NCBI GenBank assembly: GCA_018136815.1
Contig: CM030940.1
Span: 80,701 to 144,700, forward strand
Source: Isochrysis galbana
Taxonomy: Eukaryota > Haptophyta > Isochrysidales > Isochrysidaceae
Reading direction: 5' to 3'
DNA length: 64,000 bases
Shown here piece after piece: positions 21,730 to 31,291 of this stretch; the first letter of the stretch is position 1, and every line of letters begins with the position of its first letter. The translations under genes and the position numbers were made by a program. The notes under the pieces are model-generated. The model did no database searches, was not told the origin of the DNA, and was given only the letters and a program-made list of their open reading frames with translations.

Positions 21730-22200
21730 GTGCTGGGCTTACCTATTTTTCTTCTCCGCGCTCCCTCTCCTCTCTCCTGCGGCACGCGCGATGGCGTGCC
21801 CGCGACAGACCTGCAGCTGCCTGCTGGCGACCCTGGAGGTTCCTGGAGGCCAGCGCAGGAGCGCAGGTGGGAGAGGAGGCTAGGGCTGGGCCCTGGCCTA
21901 TCCTGCCTCTCCCTCGCTGGCGATCTTGAGCCTTTGGGGCCCCCAATCTGCACCTGTCTACCTGTCGACCAGGGGGAGAGGGGGGGTTGGAGCGATGGGT
22001 TGGCCACGAGCGGCCAGGACGAGCGAACCAGGCGGGACTGTGGGGAAGAGAGTGGGTTAGCAGGGCAGTGGGCTCCTGGCAAGCCATCAGGCATGCCAGG
22101 AGGATGGGTGGTTCCTTCCCCACGGCAGGGGAGGAGTGGAGAGAGAGGGCGGCTCGCGGCCCCCCCCCATGGGCGAACCAAGTATAAACTTAGTTGACGG
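21730..22200 (+). repeat. Repeat copy related to 6.8-7.1 and 8.43-8.55 kb
   Basis: Bases 21830-22060 resemble the loop of the foldback (GTGAGAGGTGAGGCT-like, CCTCTCCATCGCTGG-like, GGGTTGGCCACG). Bases 22065-22200 match 8425-8550 (AAGCCATCAGGCATGCCAGG, GGGGAGGAGTGGAGAG, CCAAGTATAAACTTA). Here the two parts are contiguous, whereas at 7.1-8.4 kb they are separated by about 1.3 kb carrying the foldback right arm and the methyltransferase. A further diverged relative is at 45.34-45.49 kb. Confidence 0.55.
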
Positions 22201-22293
22201 TTGACTGCTTCTGCCACTAACTATAGCATGCTTAGCCATAGCTTGTAGCTTGTTACCAGTTACCAACGCCAGCCAGGGGTTGCGCGCGAACGT

Positions 22294-22773
22294 TCAACTG
22301 GTACGGCACTTGGAATAATACCTCTCGCGAATGGCTGCCACAGTGGGCATGGAAGTCTTCTTGTTGAATTGGATGCGCGTCAACATCGCTAAGTTCTCGG
22401 GCATCATGTTCGGATCGGAAATTTGACCTGCGAGTGAGAAGATTTGTTCCACGTTTGCCTCGTGGTGAATGTGTGAGGCGCACTGCTTGAACACGCAAAA
22501 GTGCAACGGAAACCTTTCGCGCATGGCCCACATCATTGCAAGCTCGTTGAGGATGCCATCGTCGTCGAGGAATTGCTGCGTGACCTCCTGGCCAATGAGC
22601 TTCCAGTCGTTGGCCTCATCGCATACGGCATCCGCGTGTTGTGGCGGCATGGACGAGAAGGCTTCCTCGAGCTCTGCACCCGAGTCATCGGAGTCATCAC
22701 AAATCAGCTTCCTCTTCTTCTTCAGCCGCGGCGACTCTCTCTTCTTGGTGCTCGTAGGCCGCCGCCGCCGCAC
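22294..22773 (-). pseudogene. hAT transposase C-terminal dimerisation domain relic
   Basis: A minus-strand frame of 159 residues. It ends with the hAT family C-terminal signature: DDDGILNELAMMWAMRERFP, then FKQCASHIHHEANVEQIFS with SLAGQI, and MLTRIQFNKK, the usual 'W..L..pS...vER.FS..G.i' arrangement with SHIHHEANVEQIFS in place of the usual S-x-x-x-E-R-x-F-S. Upstream RNase-H-like catalytic parts are missing. The element is decayed. hAT-type miniature elements elsewhere in the window would need a transposase of this class. Confidence 0.7.
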
Positions 22774-22989
22774 GTTCGATTCGATCGGGGATTTTCACTT
22801 ACTATCGTTACTACATACGGTGTGTTTGCATTTTTTCATTTGCATGTGTAGTCAAAAATAGTCAAGAAGTCAACTATTGCTTGACTATTTCAAAAGTCCA
22901 TTATTCAAGCCATGACTATTGCCACAGCCAAATTTTCATAGTGTAACTAAAGGCAAAATGTTGTAGTCAAGCTAGTCATTGTAATTAAT

Positions 22990-23376
22990 CAAGGTTAGGG
23001 TTGACACATCGCTGAGTGAGTGAGAACCCCGAAGCGAGCTAGACAAATGCAAACTGCGTACTGCGTAGCCCGCGGACACTCGGCTTGCCAAGACGAGGGC
23101 GACCGCCTTACCCAGACCCCGAGAGAAGACTGAACGCGGCCTTCCCCACAATATCAAATAGAAGACCTCCAACAGGCCTGAGGCCTGCGCCCCAAACCCG
23201 CACTCTGAACTAGGCTCTCGGTAGTGCACCGGAGCCGGACCCCGGAAGCACCGAAGAAAAAGGGAACGAAGGGGGGAGCAAAGGGAGGAGGTGGAGAGAG
23301 GGGATGTAAGGGCGTCGTCGTAGCGGAGACAGGGTGACCTAGACCTAGAAGGCGAGTAGCCCAGAATCTTCAAATT
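22990..23376 (+). mobile_element. LINE 3' tail, 5'-truncated
   Basis: Shares with 54.1-54.31 kb the order AGGCCTG.., ACTCTGAACTAGGC-like, GGTAGTGCACCG, CCGGACCCCGGAA, AAGGGAACGAAGGGGGG, GAGGTGGAG, TAAGGGCG, then GTAGCCCAGAATCTTC and a T run (TTTTTTTTT). The left boundary is unclear and no target duplication was found. Confidence 0.55.
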
Positions 23377-23389
23377 TTTTTTTCAATGG

Positions 23390-23844
23390 TGACCAATCAT
23401 AAGATTAGTCTCAAAGAATGTTTGAAAGCGACAAATGTGCTGGCCGGCGTTCGACGCACACTACCCCTACTTGGCCATCTCTATTCATTGCTTGCATCCA
23501 GCACACACCCGTGCTAACGCCACCGAGCAAAACACCTCAAGGGCTCCGCCTCTCCGACTTGAAGGCGCATGCCCCATAGACCCATGCCGATCCACCATGG
23601 CGGTTTTGTGGGTCGTCCCGCTTCGCCTATCGGCCACCTTAGGACTCAACGGAGCCAACCGACTGTGAACAACGGCAACAATCTTGTGCACTAGAGGTGG
23701 CCGGGGATAGGCTGGCATTCGGGGTCGGTGGGTCTCGCAATGGCGGGCAAGTCTCCATGGCCCAATTGACACCGCCTTTTGACGGTGCACGTCTTTCTTC
23801 AGGCAGTCATCCACGCTCGGCGTCCTTCGGCAGGCGCCGAGGAA
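23390..23844. other. Intergenic, 3' of the 6PGDH gene
   Basis: No gene recognised. Short overlapping frames on both strands lack motifs. Confidence 0.4.
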
Positions 23845-26369
23845 TCACGCATCCCACTGCGTGTGGAAGACGCCCTGCTCATCCAGGCGGAGATAACCGT
23901 GGCCACCAAAGTAGTCGCGTTGGGCCTGGATGCACTGTGCAGATGGCAACACGGCTGAGCGGAAAGAGTCGTAGTAGCCTGTACAATTGGCAATGCGCGC
24001 CGTCAACGGGGAGCGGGCAAGACGCGTCGGCAGGGAGTGATAAGATGCGATGCGACGAGCGGCGCATTGAGTGTCGTTGCAAGGGGGCAGGGCTCAGGTA
24101 GCAGGGGCGGGCTCGCTCACTCAAAGAGGCGGAGAGCGCAGGGAGTGGAATCCCGCGCTGGATGCCCACCGCGACGGTGCGTCTCCACCCTGGTGCACGA
24201 GCCCGCATCTCGGCAGCGATGACAGGATCGAGGAGAAGGTTTGGCAACGCCGGGTTGTTCAGATAGGCGGTCCGCACCATCTGCGCAGACAACAGGAGAA
24301 GAAGGGGGTCAGCGCCTACTAAGGGTGCGAGGCTGTGTGTGTGTGTGTGGGGGGGGGGGGGGATGCACGAGTGCGCGTGCCTCTTGCTCCATCAACAACC
24401 CCTTGCCACGCCCACTCGCCCGTCGGCGCATGTCGCTTGCGCACCTGCAGGATTCGCGCGCGGATAATGCACCCACCTCGCCATATGGTGGCCAGCTGCT
24501 CGATGTGCAGCGACCAACCGTGCTCTCGCGAGGCGGCGGAGAGCAGGGCGAGTCCCTACGCGAGGAGGTGAATTGAGGTGGGAAGCAGTGGGACTGGCGG
24601 GCGCCTGGAGAGCGTTGACTAGTGCCGCGCTCGGCCGCACTCAATGGCGGGCTTACGGCGTGTGCAGGTGCGGGCGCGCCTGTGCATAGGAGCAGATCTT
24701 GGATGCTAACAGCGCATCTTCTAGCGCCTCGGCCCAGCCGGCGACGGGAACCACCACCTGACCGGGTCATGAGGTGGTGACGCGGAGAGGCCTCGACGTC
24801 AGGGCCTCGAGGCAAGGCGGGCAGAATCTGGCGCATGCCTAGTTGGCCCGTGGGCGCTCTAGCGGGTCAGGCACACTGACCTTGGTGCCGTTACGCGTGC
24901 CCCCAACGGGCGCGGCGGCGTTCAGAGAAAAGGCTGCCTCTCGTTGTGCCTTGAGGCTCGAGACGTAGCGCGCCTCAAGCGCGGCGGCCATCGTAGGGCA
25001 GGGGACGCCGAGCTCGGCAGCCTGAGTAGGGTCATGAGCGCATCAGGCGGCTGCTCGGCGAGCTGCACATGCGAGCGATAGGCCTCAGCGGCAGGTGGAC
25101 GTTGGGTGTAGCGTGGAGCGGTGTGGAGTACGTAAGAGCCTACATAGCGAGGCGTGCTGCGGCCAACCTGCTGGACGGTCCACTTGCCCGTCCCCTTGGA
25201 CCCGCATGAGTCGAGGATCGAATCGACGAGGGGACGGCCGCCTGCACGCCGCAAGGGCAAGGGTGTCAAGTAGGCAGGAGGCGGCCCGCTGGCGGGCGGA
25301 TCGGTCTGCGCACCGGCTCCCGCTCTGTCGTCTTCCTTGCGGTAGAGCATGGCCGTAATCTCAAGGAGGAAGGAGTCAAGCAGGCCGTGCGAGTATCTTG
25401 AGAGGAGATCGCTCAGCTGCATGGGCGAGAGGCCGCCAACCACACGTGCAAACGAGGCACCCTCCGCCAGGATCTGCATATCGCCGTACTCGATGCCATT
25501 ATGCACCTGCGGCAGAGCAGCCGGTGACGCGGTGGGGCGCCGTGGCGGGAGGGCGCGAAGCACGCTGAAGGAGGGAGGGAGCGCACCATCTTGACATAGT
25601 GCCCAGAGCCGCCTGGCCCGATGTAGCACACGCATGGCGTCCCACTCTTGCGAGTGACGCGCGCGTTGACAGGCGCTCCATCTTCCTGGACGCGCGCGGC
25701 GATGGCCTCAAGCATGGGCCGCGCGACGTCCCACGCGGCGCGCTCGCCCGATGGCATGAGGCACGGCCCGAGCCGCGCCCCACGCTCGCCACCTGACGTA
25801 CCGCATGCCATGAAGCGTATGCCCCTCTTCTTGAGCTCCTTCTGCCTCCTCTCGCTCTCCTCAAACCACTCGTTCCCGCAGTCGAGAACGACGTCGTCCC
25901 GATCGAGGAGCGGAAGCAGTCGGTCGAGCACCGCGTCGACGGCCTTCCCCGCCGGCACCAGCAGCAGCACCGTCCGAGGCCGAGAGAGAGAGCGACAGAA
26001 GGCGCGGGGCGAGGTGAAGCAGAGTGCCTTCAAGCGCTCCGCAGCCGCCGCCTTCTCTGCGCCCTCCGCCTTGACGGGATCGGAGTCAAGCCCTGCAACT
26101 GGCTCCTCCAGACTCTCAGCGAGGTTGAGAAGCAGCTGAGAGCCCATCACACCTAGCCCCACCACTCCGACTCTCGGCGTTTGAAGAGAAGAAGGCGCTG
26201 TCTTGCTGTTACGGGCGTATAGGGCGAGGAAGAGGAGAAAGAGAAGAGCTAGGGAGGTGGCTAGTAGAAGCGAGGATCTCGTGGCATCGCCCTCGACCGC
26301 CTGCACCGCCGCGTGACGCCGGGCAGGCAGCCAGAGAGGAGAAGCGAGAGAGACGACGAGGGCGAGCAT
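23845..26369 (-). CDS. 6-phosphogluconate dehydrogenase (decarboxylating), seven exons
   Basis: Oxidises 6-phosphogluconate to ribulose 5-phosphate and CO2 in the pentose phosphate pathway. Minus-strand exons 26369-25587, 25506-25168, 25021-24881, 24757-24680, 24555-24445, 24280-24121 and 23978-23845 join in phase to 581 residues. Seen: Rossmann GLGVMGSQL, SGGERGARLGPCLMPSG, the catalytic GSGHYVKM/VHNGIEYGDMQ split exactly by intron 1, SKGTGKWTV, LASKICSYAQ, IWRGGCIIRARIL, NNPALPNLLLDP, RRTVAVGIQRGIPLPALSAS, YYDSFRSA, QAQRDYFGGHGY and FHTQWDA. Intron 4 (24679-24556) starts GC and ends AG. Two oddities: an N-terminal hydrophobic run (LLLATSLALLFLLFLALYA) before the Rossmann fold, and LDSDP where most NADP-type enzymes have NRT. 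The N-terminus could be an ER/plastid targeting signal or a membrane anchor. Confidence 0.93.
24556..24679 (-). other. GC-AG intron in the 6PGDH gene
   Basis: SKICSYAQ|GLALLSAASREHGW matches the family without gap or insertion. On the minus strand the donor is CACAG|GCGCGC and the acceptor CGCGTAG|GGA; no GT lies at the donor. Confidence 0.8.
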
Positions 26370-27380
26370 CGTGCGACGGGGGAGAGAAGAGTTCTCTTGT
26401 AGAGAGAGCTCTAACGTAGAAGCGTATATATTTTACGATCTACGGGTCTACGGGGGTGTACGAGTATACGAGTATGCAGGATGAGAATACGAGAATGGAG
26501 GATGGCTTGCACATGTATTTGCGTACTCCGATGAGTATGCATTTGCAACTCGGAAAAGTGTGAATTTTTAATTTTCTACATGAAAGTTAGTACCGCTACT
26601 GCTATTGCTACTGCCACTAGTAGTCTAGTAGTCTAGTAGCTAGTAGTGGCCACTATAGTATGGAGTATGGGTATGGCGGTGCAGCATTAATAAGAAAACA
26701 GGAAACAAGACTCCCAAGCTTCTAAAGCTTTCTTGCCCCCATCGGGCTCCGCCCGGGAGTTTCTTATTTGAGGTTCCGTAGTAGGGGTAGGGGCTAGGGG
26801 CGGGCTTGACCTGGCTTGTCGCATTCAAGAGGATGCAACTTGAGGTTCCCTTTTTTTTAGCCCCCCCGTTGCCATTTTCTACACCTTATACAATTCTACA
26901 TTCTACCCCAAACCTTCACCAACCCCGTCGCTACCAACACAAATTCCAACGTTATCCACCGACGTCTGACCAATCGTGAGTGGACCTACAACCACCGAAG
27001 CTTGGTATAATACGTCACATGGTAAGGACTCTACATTAACAGAATATTTTTGCGGAATCACAGCAGGTGGTTGGCATGTGGGGAAAGGCTGCAACATCAG
27101 GATTGGTTATTTTTTCAAATGCCCCCGTGAATAAGATATAAAAAATTTAAGGACTTAAACGCGTGAACAATTACCGTAACAGTAAAAATAAAACTCAAAT
27201 CCTCGAATTTCGAGACGAAAATCGGCGAACCAGGACTTGAGCCCAGGGAGAATCCGAATCTGCACGCCTTGCGCGACCACGGCGAACATAGAAGACGGTA
27301 TATAGCGAAGAAGGCTCGTACTCATGCCGAAATATTCATGCCAGGAGGCCTGAATACAACACCCTCCCCTCTGCAGTTTC
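26370..27380. other. Intergenic, upstream of the 6PGDH gene
   Basis: Contains the presumed 6PGDH promoter (AT-richer, ATATATTTTA near 26432), short GTACGAGTATACGAGTA repeats at 26460-26480, a TACTGCTATTGCTACTGCC triplet-like run near 26600 and CTAGTAGTCTAGTAGTC repeats. No gene recognised. Confidence 0.4.
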
Positions 27381-27384
27381 CTCC

Positions 27385-27700
27385 CCCCTTCTGCAGTTCT
27401 CACCCCCTCTGCAGTCTCCTCCCTCCCCCCTCTCCATTCCCTGATTTTCCCGGGCCAGGCCGGGAAAAATACGTGAATGTGAGGGAGGATTGGGTGAGTC
27501 GTGTTGTGATTCCTCCCCCTTCTGCAGTTCTCACCCCCTCTGCAGCTCTCCTCCCTCCCCTCTCTCCATTCCCTGATTTTCCCGGGCCCGGCCGGGAAAA
27601 ATACGTGAATGTGAGGGAGGATTGGGTCAGTGTTGGGATCTCACCCCCTCGGCAGTTTCTCTCCCCCCCCTTCCGCTCCCCCCTCTCCCCCCCCCTCCGC
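27385..27700 (+). repeat. Tandem repeat, about 125-bp unit, two full copies and a partial third
   Basis: Each unit carries CTGCAG, a C/T-rich stretch, CTCTCCATTCCCTGATTTTC, CCGGGCC.GGCCGGGAAAAA, TACGTGAATGTGAGGGAGG and ATTGGGT. Copies begin near 27395 and 27525; the third, near 27645, is partial and runs into C-rich DNA. Confidence 0.8.
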
Positions 27701-28014
27701 TCCTCCCCTTCCCCTCCGCTGTTCCCCCCCCCCCAAGAAAGTCGAGGCGGTACGCTCGATCGATCCTGTCGCATTCGCGAATCGACTCTCGCTAGGCTTC
27801 TCTCTTCTCTTCGTTCGGTATTTATCGTTATAATTCTCTCGTTCTCGTTCTCGGTCAAAAACTTCGCGTGGACGCCTAGGATCTAGGGTTCTGGAGCGCC
27901 CTCCCTCTGCTCTCTCGAAGAGAAGGAAAGTTTCCCCACCTTTCTTCCTCCCAGGCGCCTCGCAAAAGGTTTAATTCGCTATCTCCCCGCGTTTCTTTAC
28001 CTGCTTCTGGGGGC

Positions 28015-28140
28015 AATCAGGTTTGGTTTGCCATCTCCCCTCGGAGATCGATTTAGGTTCGCTGCTTGGGTGAGGGAATCTTTCTCCTTGGTCCTTGGTT
28101 TGCCATCTCCCCTTGGAGATTGATTTAGATTCGCTGCTTT
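28015..28140 (+). repeat. Direct repeat of about 65-70 bp
   Basis: The segment GGTTTGCCATCTCCCCT, GGAGAT.GATTTAG.TTCGC, TGCTT occurs twice in a row (about 28024 and 28095), with minor substitutions. Confidence 0.7.
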
Positions 28141-28439
28141 GGTTTTGGGTTATCTTTCCCCTTGATGCAAGTTGCATGGAAGCCCTTGGTCCCGTTGGTT
28201 TTTGGTCCGGCGATGTGGGGTCTCGGTTATTTCATGTTTTGCTTGGTTTGGGTGAATGATTCTAGTGTGTTCGTGAGTCGGTGTCGCAGCATCGTTGGAT
28301 CCGACGTCTTGTCGTCAGTCGTCATCCGTCGCTCTCGCTCTCGTCGCTCTCGCTCTCGTAACACTCGTACCCTACAAACTCTCCTCGCCTCGCCAGCCCC
28401 TGCCAACACAGCCCTCCTCTCACTCACCCTCGCCTCTCG

Positions 28440-28940
28440 CCTCTCGCTCGATGTCGCTCTCGCCGCCGTCCTCGCCCTCGCTCAAGCCCGCCTGCCCGCC
28501 TTCCTATGCTGACGGGCCTCAGCCCGTCAGCGTCTCCGAAGTCGTCTCCTCCGCCGCGCCTGCCGCCGGTCTGCCTCCTTCCTCATTGCCCTCAGGCCCT
28601 ATGGGCCATCCCAATTCGTCAGATCCGCGTCACATCAACTCGCTCGAGAAAGTCCGCTCTTTTCTCGGTCTTTGCTCGTACTACCGTCGGTTCATCAAGG
28701 GCTTCGCGCACGTCGCGGCCCCTCTCACCGACCTCACGCGTACGGGTGTCGATGTGGCTACTGTCTCTCAGTCACCTGAGTGTCAGACCAGCGCTGGGTC
28801 CGAAACGAAATTCTCGCCGGAGCCAATTCACACGACACACGACGGATCTCCCCTCGGTGACGACAACGGAAACTGGGACGCAGCCCGACACTCCTCCCCC
28901 AGGGGATAAATGCGCTGGAAGAAGCGGTGCGCCATAGTAT
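28440..28940 (+). pseudogene. Ty3/gypsy reverse transcriptase relic
   Basis: The frame contains SLEKVRSFLGLCSYYRRFIK then GFAHVAAPLTDLT, the hallmark gypsy RT connection segment. Before it is a Ser/Pro-rich stretch (MSLSPPSSPSLKP, PSYADGPQPVS) resembling the tail of the methyltransferase ORF at 8.24 kb (MSAPSSRSPSPKP). After it, another frame reads VTTTETGTQPDTPPP, a peptide repeated at 36.9-37.0 kb on the minus strand. The catalytic YxDD region and the rest of pol are absent, so this is a rearranged fragment. Confidence 0.75.
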
Positions 28941-29420
28941 CACCTCCGTGGTTCAAGTTCAAGATCAAGATGTCGAGCTCAGCCGTGTTGAGGACGATGC
29001 TCCAACTGCGTGCGCTCGGAGTTGGTGAACACCGGCGAATGGTGATCCCGCGCGGCCTTCTCGCTGGAAGAGTCGCGGGATAGCGCCTGACGCACCTTGC
29101 CCTCAGTGGCTAGAGGGAACTTGCCGGAGCGTATCGCTCGGCGCGCGCTCTCGCCCGTCGCGCGGCAGTGCTCCACGGCCTTGCGGCTTGCGGCTTGCGG
29201 ACGTCTTCGAACGTCGCGAGCCGTTCCTCCGCTAGGACTTCGTGGGCAGCCTTGGTGTAGGCTCCCTTGGCCCCTCTGGGCGGCGCCACAGGCACCCTGG
29301 CGGCCGCCGGAGCCATCGGCGCCGGCGCGTGCGCGCTGCGAAGCGCTGTCGGCTGCGAAGCTCTGCTAGCATCTATTGTCTATTGGAGAAAAAAAAAGCA
29401 AAAAGAACGGAGAACGGAGG
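28941..29420 (-). other. Minus-strand coding-like fragments, unrecognised
   Basis: Two short overlapping frames, one with AAHEVLAEERLATFEDVRK and one with RDHHSPVFTNSERTQLEH, look protein-like but match no family I know. They follow directly on the gypsy relic and may be element debris. Confidence 0.25.
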
Positions 29421-29519
29421 TAGCACCTATATGATTACATGATATATATAGATACCCGAGCTCGTTCCCCTCGGCGTGGACTCTCGCTCTCTCTTCCTTT
29501 GGAATCGGCAAAAACAAAA

Positions 29520-30424
29520 TTCGGAGGGAGGGAGAGGGAGGGAGATGAGATGAGAGAGAGAGAGAGAGAGAGAGGGAGGGAGGGGGGAGAGAGAAAGAGA
29601 GAGAGGGAGAGAGAGAGAGAAGAGAGAGTCCCCCACAGAGAAATCCAAACTTTTGGGACGTTTCCCCCCTCACAGGGGGTGGTTGCCCTCTCCCTCTCTC
29701 TTCTCTCTCTTCTCTCTCCCTCTTCTCTCTCTCTCTTCTCTCCCTCCCTCCCTCTCTCCTCTTCATCCCCCTGTTGTTCTCTCTCTCTCCTCATCTCCTC
29801 TCACCTAATCTCAGCACCCCCCCTCCCCCCCGTTTTTTCGCGTCCTTGGCCATCATATACCTCGCTTCTACGGCTCATCTCCCGTCGGCCCCTGCAGGCC
29901 CTCCTCCACTTCCTCTCTCTTCTACACGACTTATCAACCCCCCTTTTCTCACATATCTTTCCCCCCTCCCCGCCTCTCTCTCCATCTTTCCTCCCCCTCT
30001 CTCTCCCCCCCCCCCCCCTCTCTCCCCCTCTCCCTCTCTCTCTCTCTCCCTCCCTCTCCCTCTCTCTCTCCCTCCCTCCCTCCCTCCCTCTCTCTCCTCT
30101 TCCCCCCCCTTTTCTATCTCTCTCCTCCCTCTCTCTCTCCTCTTCCTCCCCCTCCCCGAGCGCCCTCTCATCACCCTACTCTGCCACCCCCCACATTTCA
30201 CATCTCTCTCTCTCTCCGTTAGATCTCTCCGTATCTAAAGTCTCCACGGTGTCCTCCCCCCGCCCCACTCTCCTCTCAGTTCACTTCCTCTCCTTCTTTC
30301 CCCCCCCTAGAGTTCTGCTTCTTCCCTCGTCATCTTGCCAATATCTTCTCTCTCTCGTCTCCTCCCTCCTCCTTCTTCTTCTTCCTCTCTCTCCCCCCAC
30401 CCACCTCTCTCTCTCTCCCTTCTC

Positions 30425-30470
<46 letters not shown>

Positions 30471-31290
30471 CCCGCGCCCCCCCTCTCTCCCCCTCTTCCC
30501 CCCTCTCTCCCTCCATGGCAGGCTGGCAAGGTGCTCCGCCGCTCGCTCGCTCTCTCGCTCCCTCCCCACACCATTCCTTCCATCCCCTTCCCCTTTCCCC
30601 TCCCCCTCTGCTTCACAAGGAGCGCGCAGGCTTCTCCCTCTCGTCCCCATCCCCATCCCCACTCGCTTTGTTCTCTCTCTCTCCCTCTCTCTCCCTCTCT
30701 CTCCCTCTTTCTTTCTCCCTCTCCCTCTCCCTTTGTCTCTCGTTCTTCTTCTCTTCTATCCCACCCCCCCTCCTCTCTCTCTTCTCTCCCCCTCTCTCTC
30801 TTCCTTCTTCTCCCCCTCCCCGCCCCCTCTTCCCTCCCTTTCTCTCCTTGTGCGTGCGTACGCGCGCGTGCGCGCGTGTGTATGTCATTCTCTCTCTCCA
30901 TCACTCATTCTCCCTCTGTCTCATTCTCTCTACCTCCCCCCCCCTTCATTTTGTCGCTCGCTCCTTCACCCCTCTCCGCCCCCTCACCCCTTCCCTCGTC
31001 TACCTGTCCGCTCCCGTCCCCTACTACTCTGCCTTTCAGCGCCCACCGGAGCCCCCACAACCCTTCTTCTACCACGTATCCCTAGTCCAGTCCCACTCCC
31101 ACTCCCACCTTTTCCTCCTCCCACCCCAAATACCTTTTACTCCTCGCCCCCCTCCCTTCAAACAGGCTCTTCCTCATCCCTCCCTGCACTCCCCCCCCCC
31201 CCCCCCCCCCGGCCATCTGCCGGGTCCCATGGTGGGCTCGCACTCCCCTCGCGCCCCTCCCCACCCCGAATCACCCCCCCCGCTCCCACA
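29520..31290. repeat. Large GA then CT tract
   Basis: Bases 29520-29635 are GA-rich (GAGAGAGAGG), then 29690-31290 is almost pure C/T on the plus strand with CTCTCT, TCCCTC and poly-C runs, broken by small islands, including GCGTGCGTACGCGCG at 30850. It directly precedes the F-box gene and ends in a good splice acceptor (CTCCCACAG at 31291), so it may be a giant polypyrimidine intron or promoter region. Long open frames across it are composition artefacts. Confidence 0.85.
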
Positions 31291-31291
31291 G

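Noticed and set aside
24340-24362. GT then poly-G run as a functional element
   Set aside because: Simple (GT)n/(G)n repeat inside a 6PGDH intron.
24309-24836. 175-residue minus-strand frame with His/Thr repeats
   Set aside because: It runs across several 6PGDH introns and exons out of frame; the spliced 6PGDH explains the locus.
29439-31085. Long Ser/Pro/Leu-rich frames of up to 548 residues
   Set aside because: Pure composition effect of the CT tract, where stop codons are rare.
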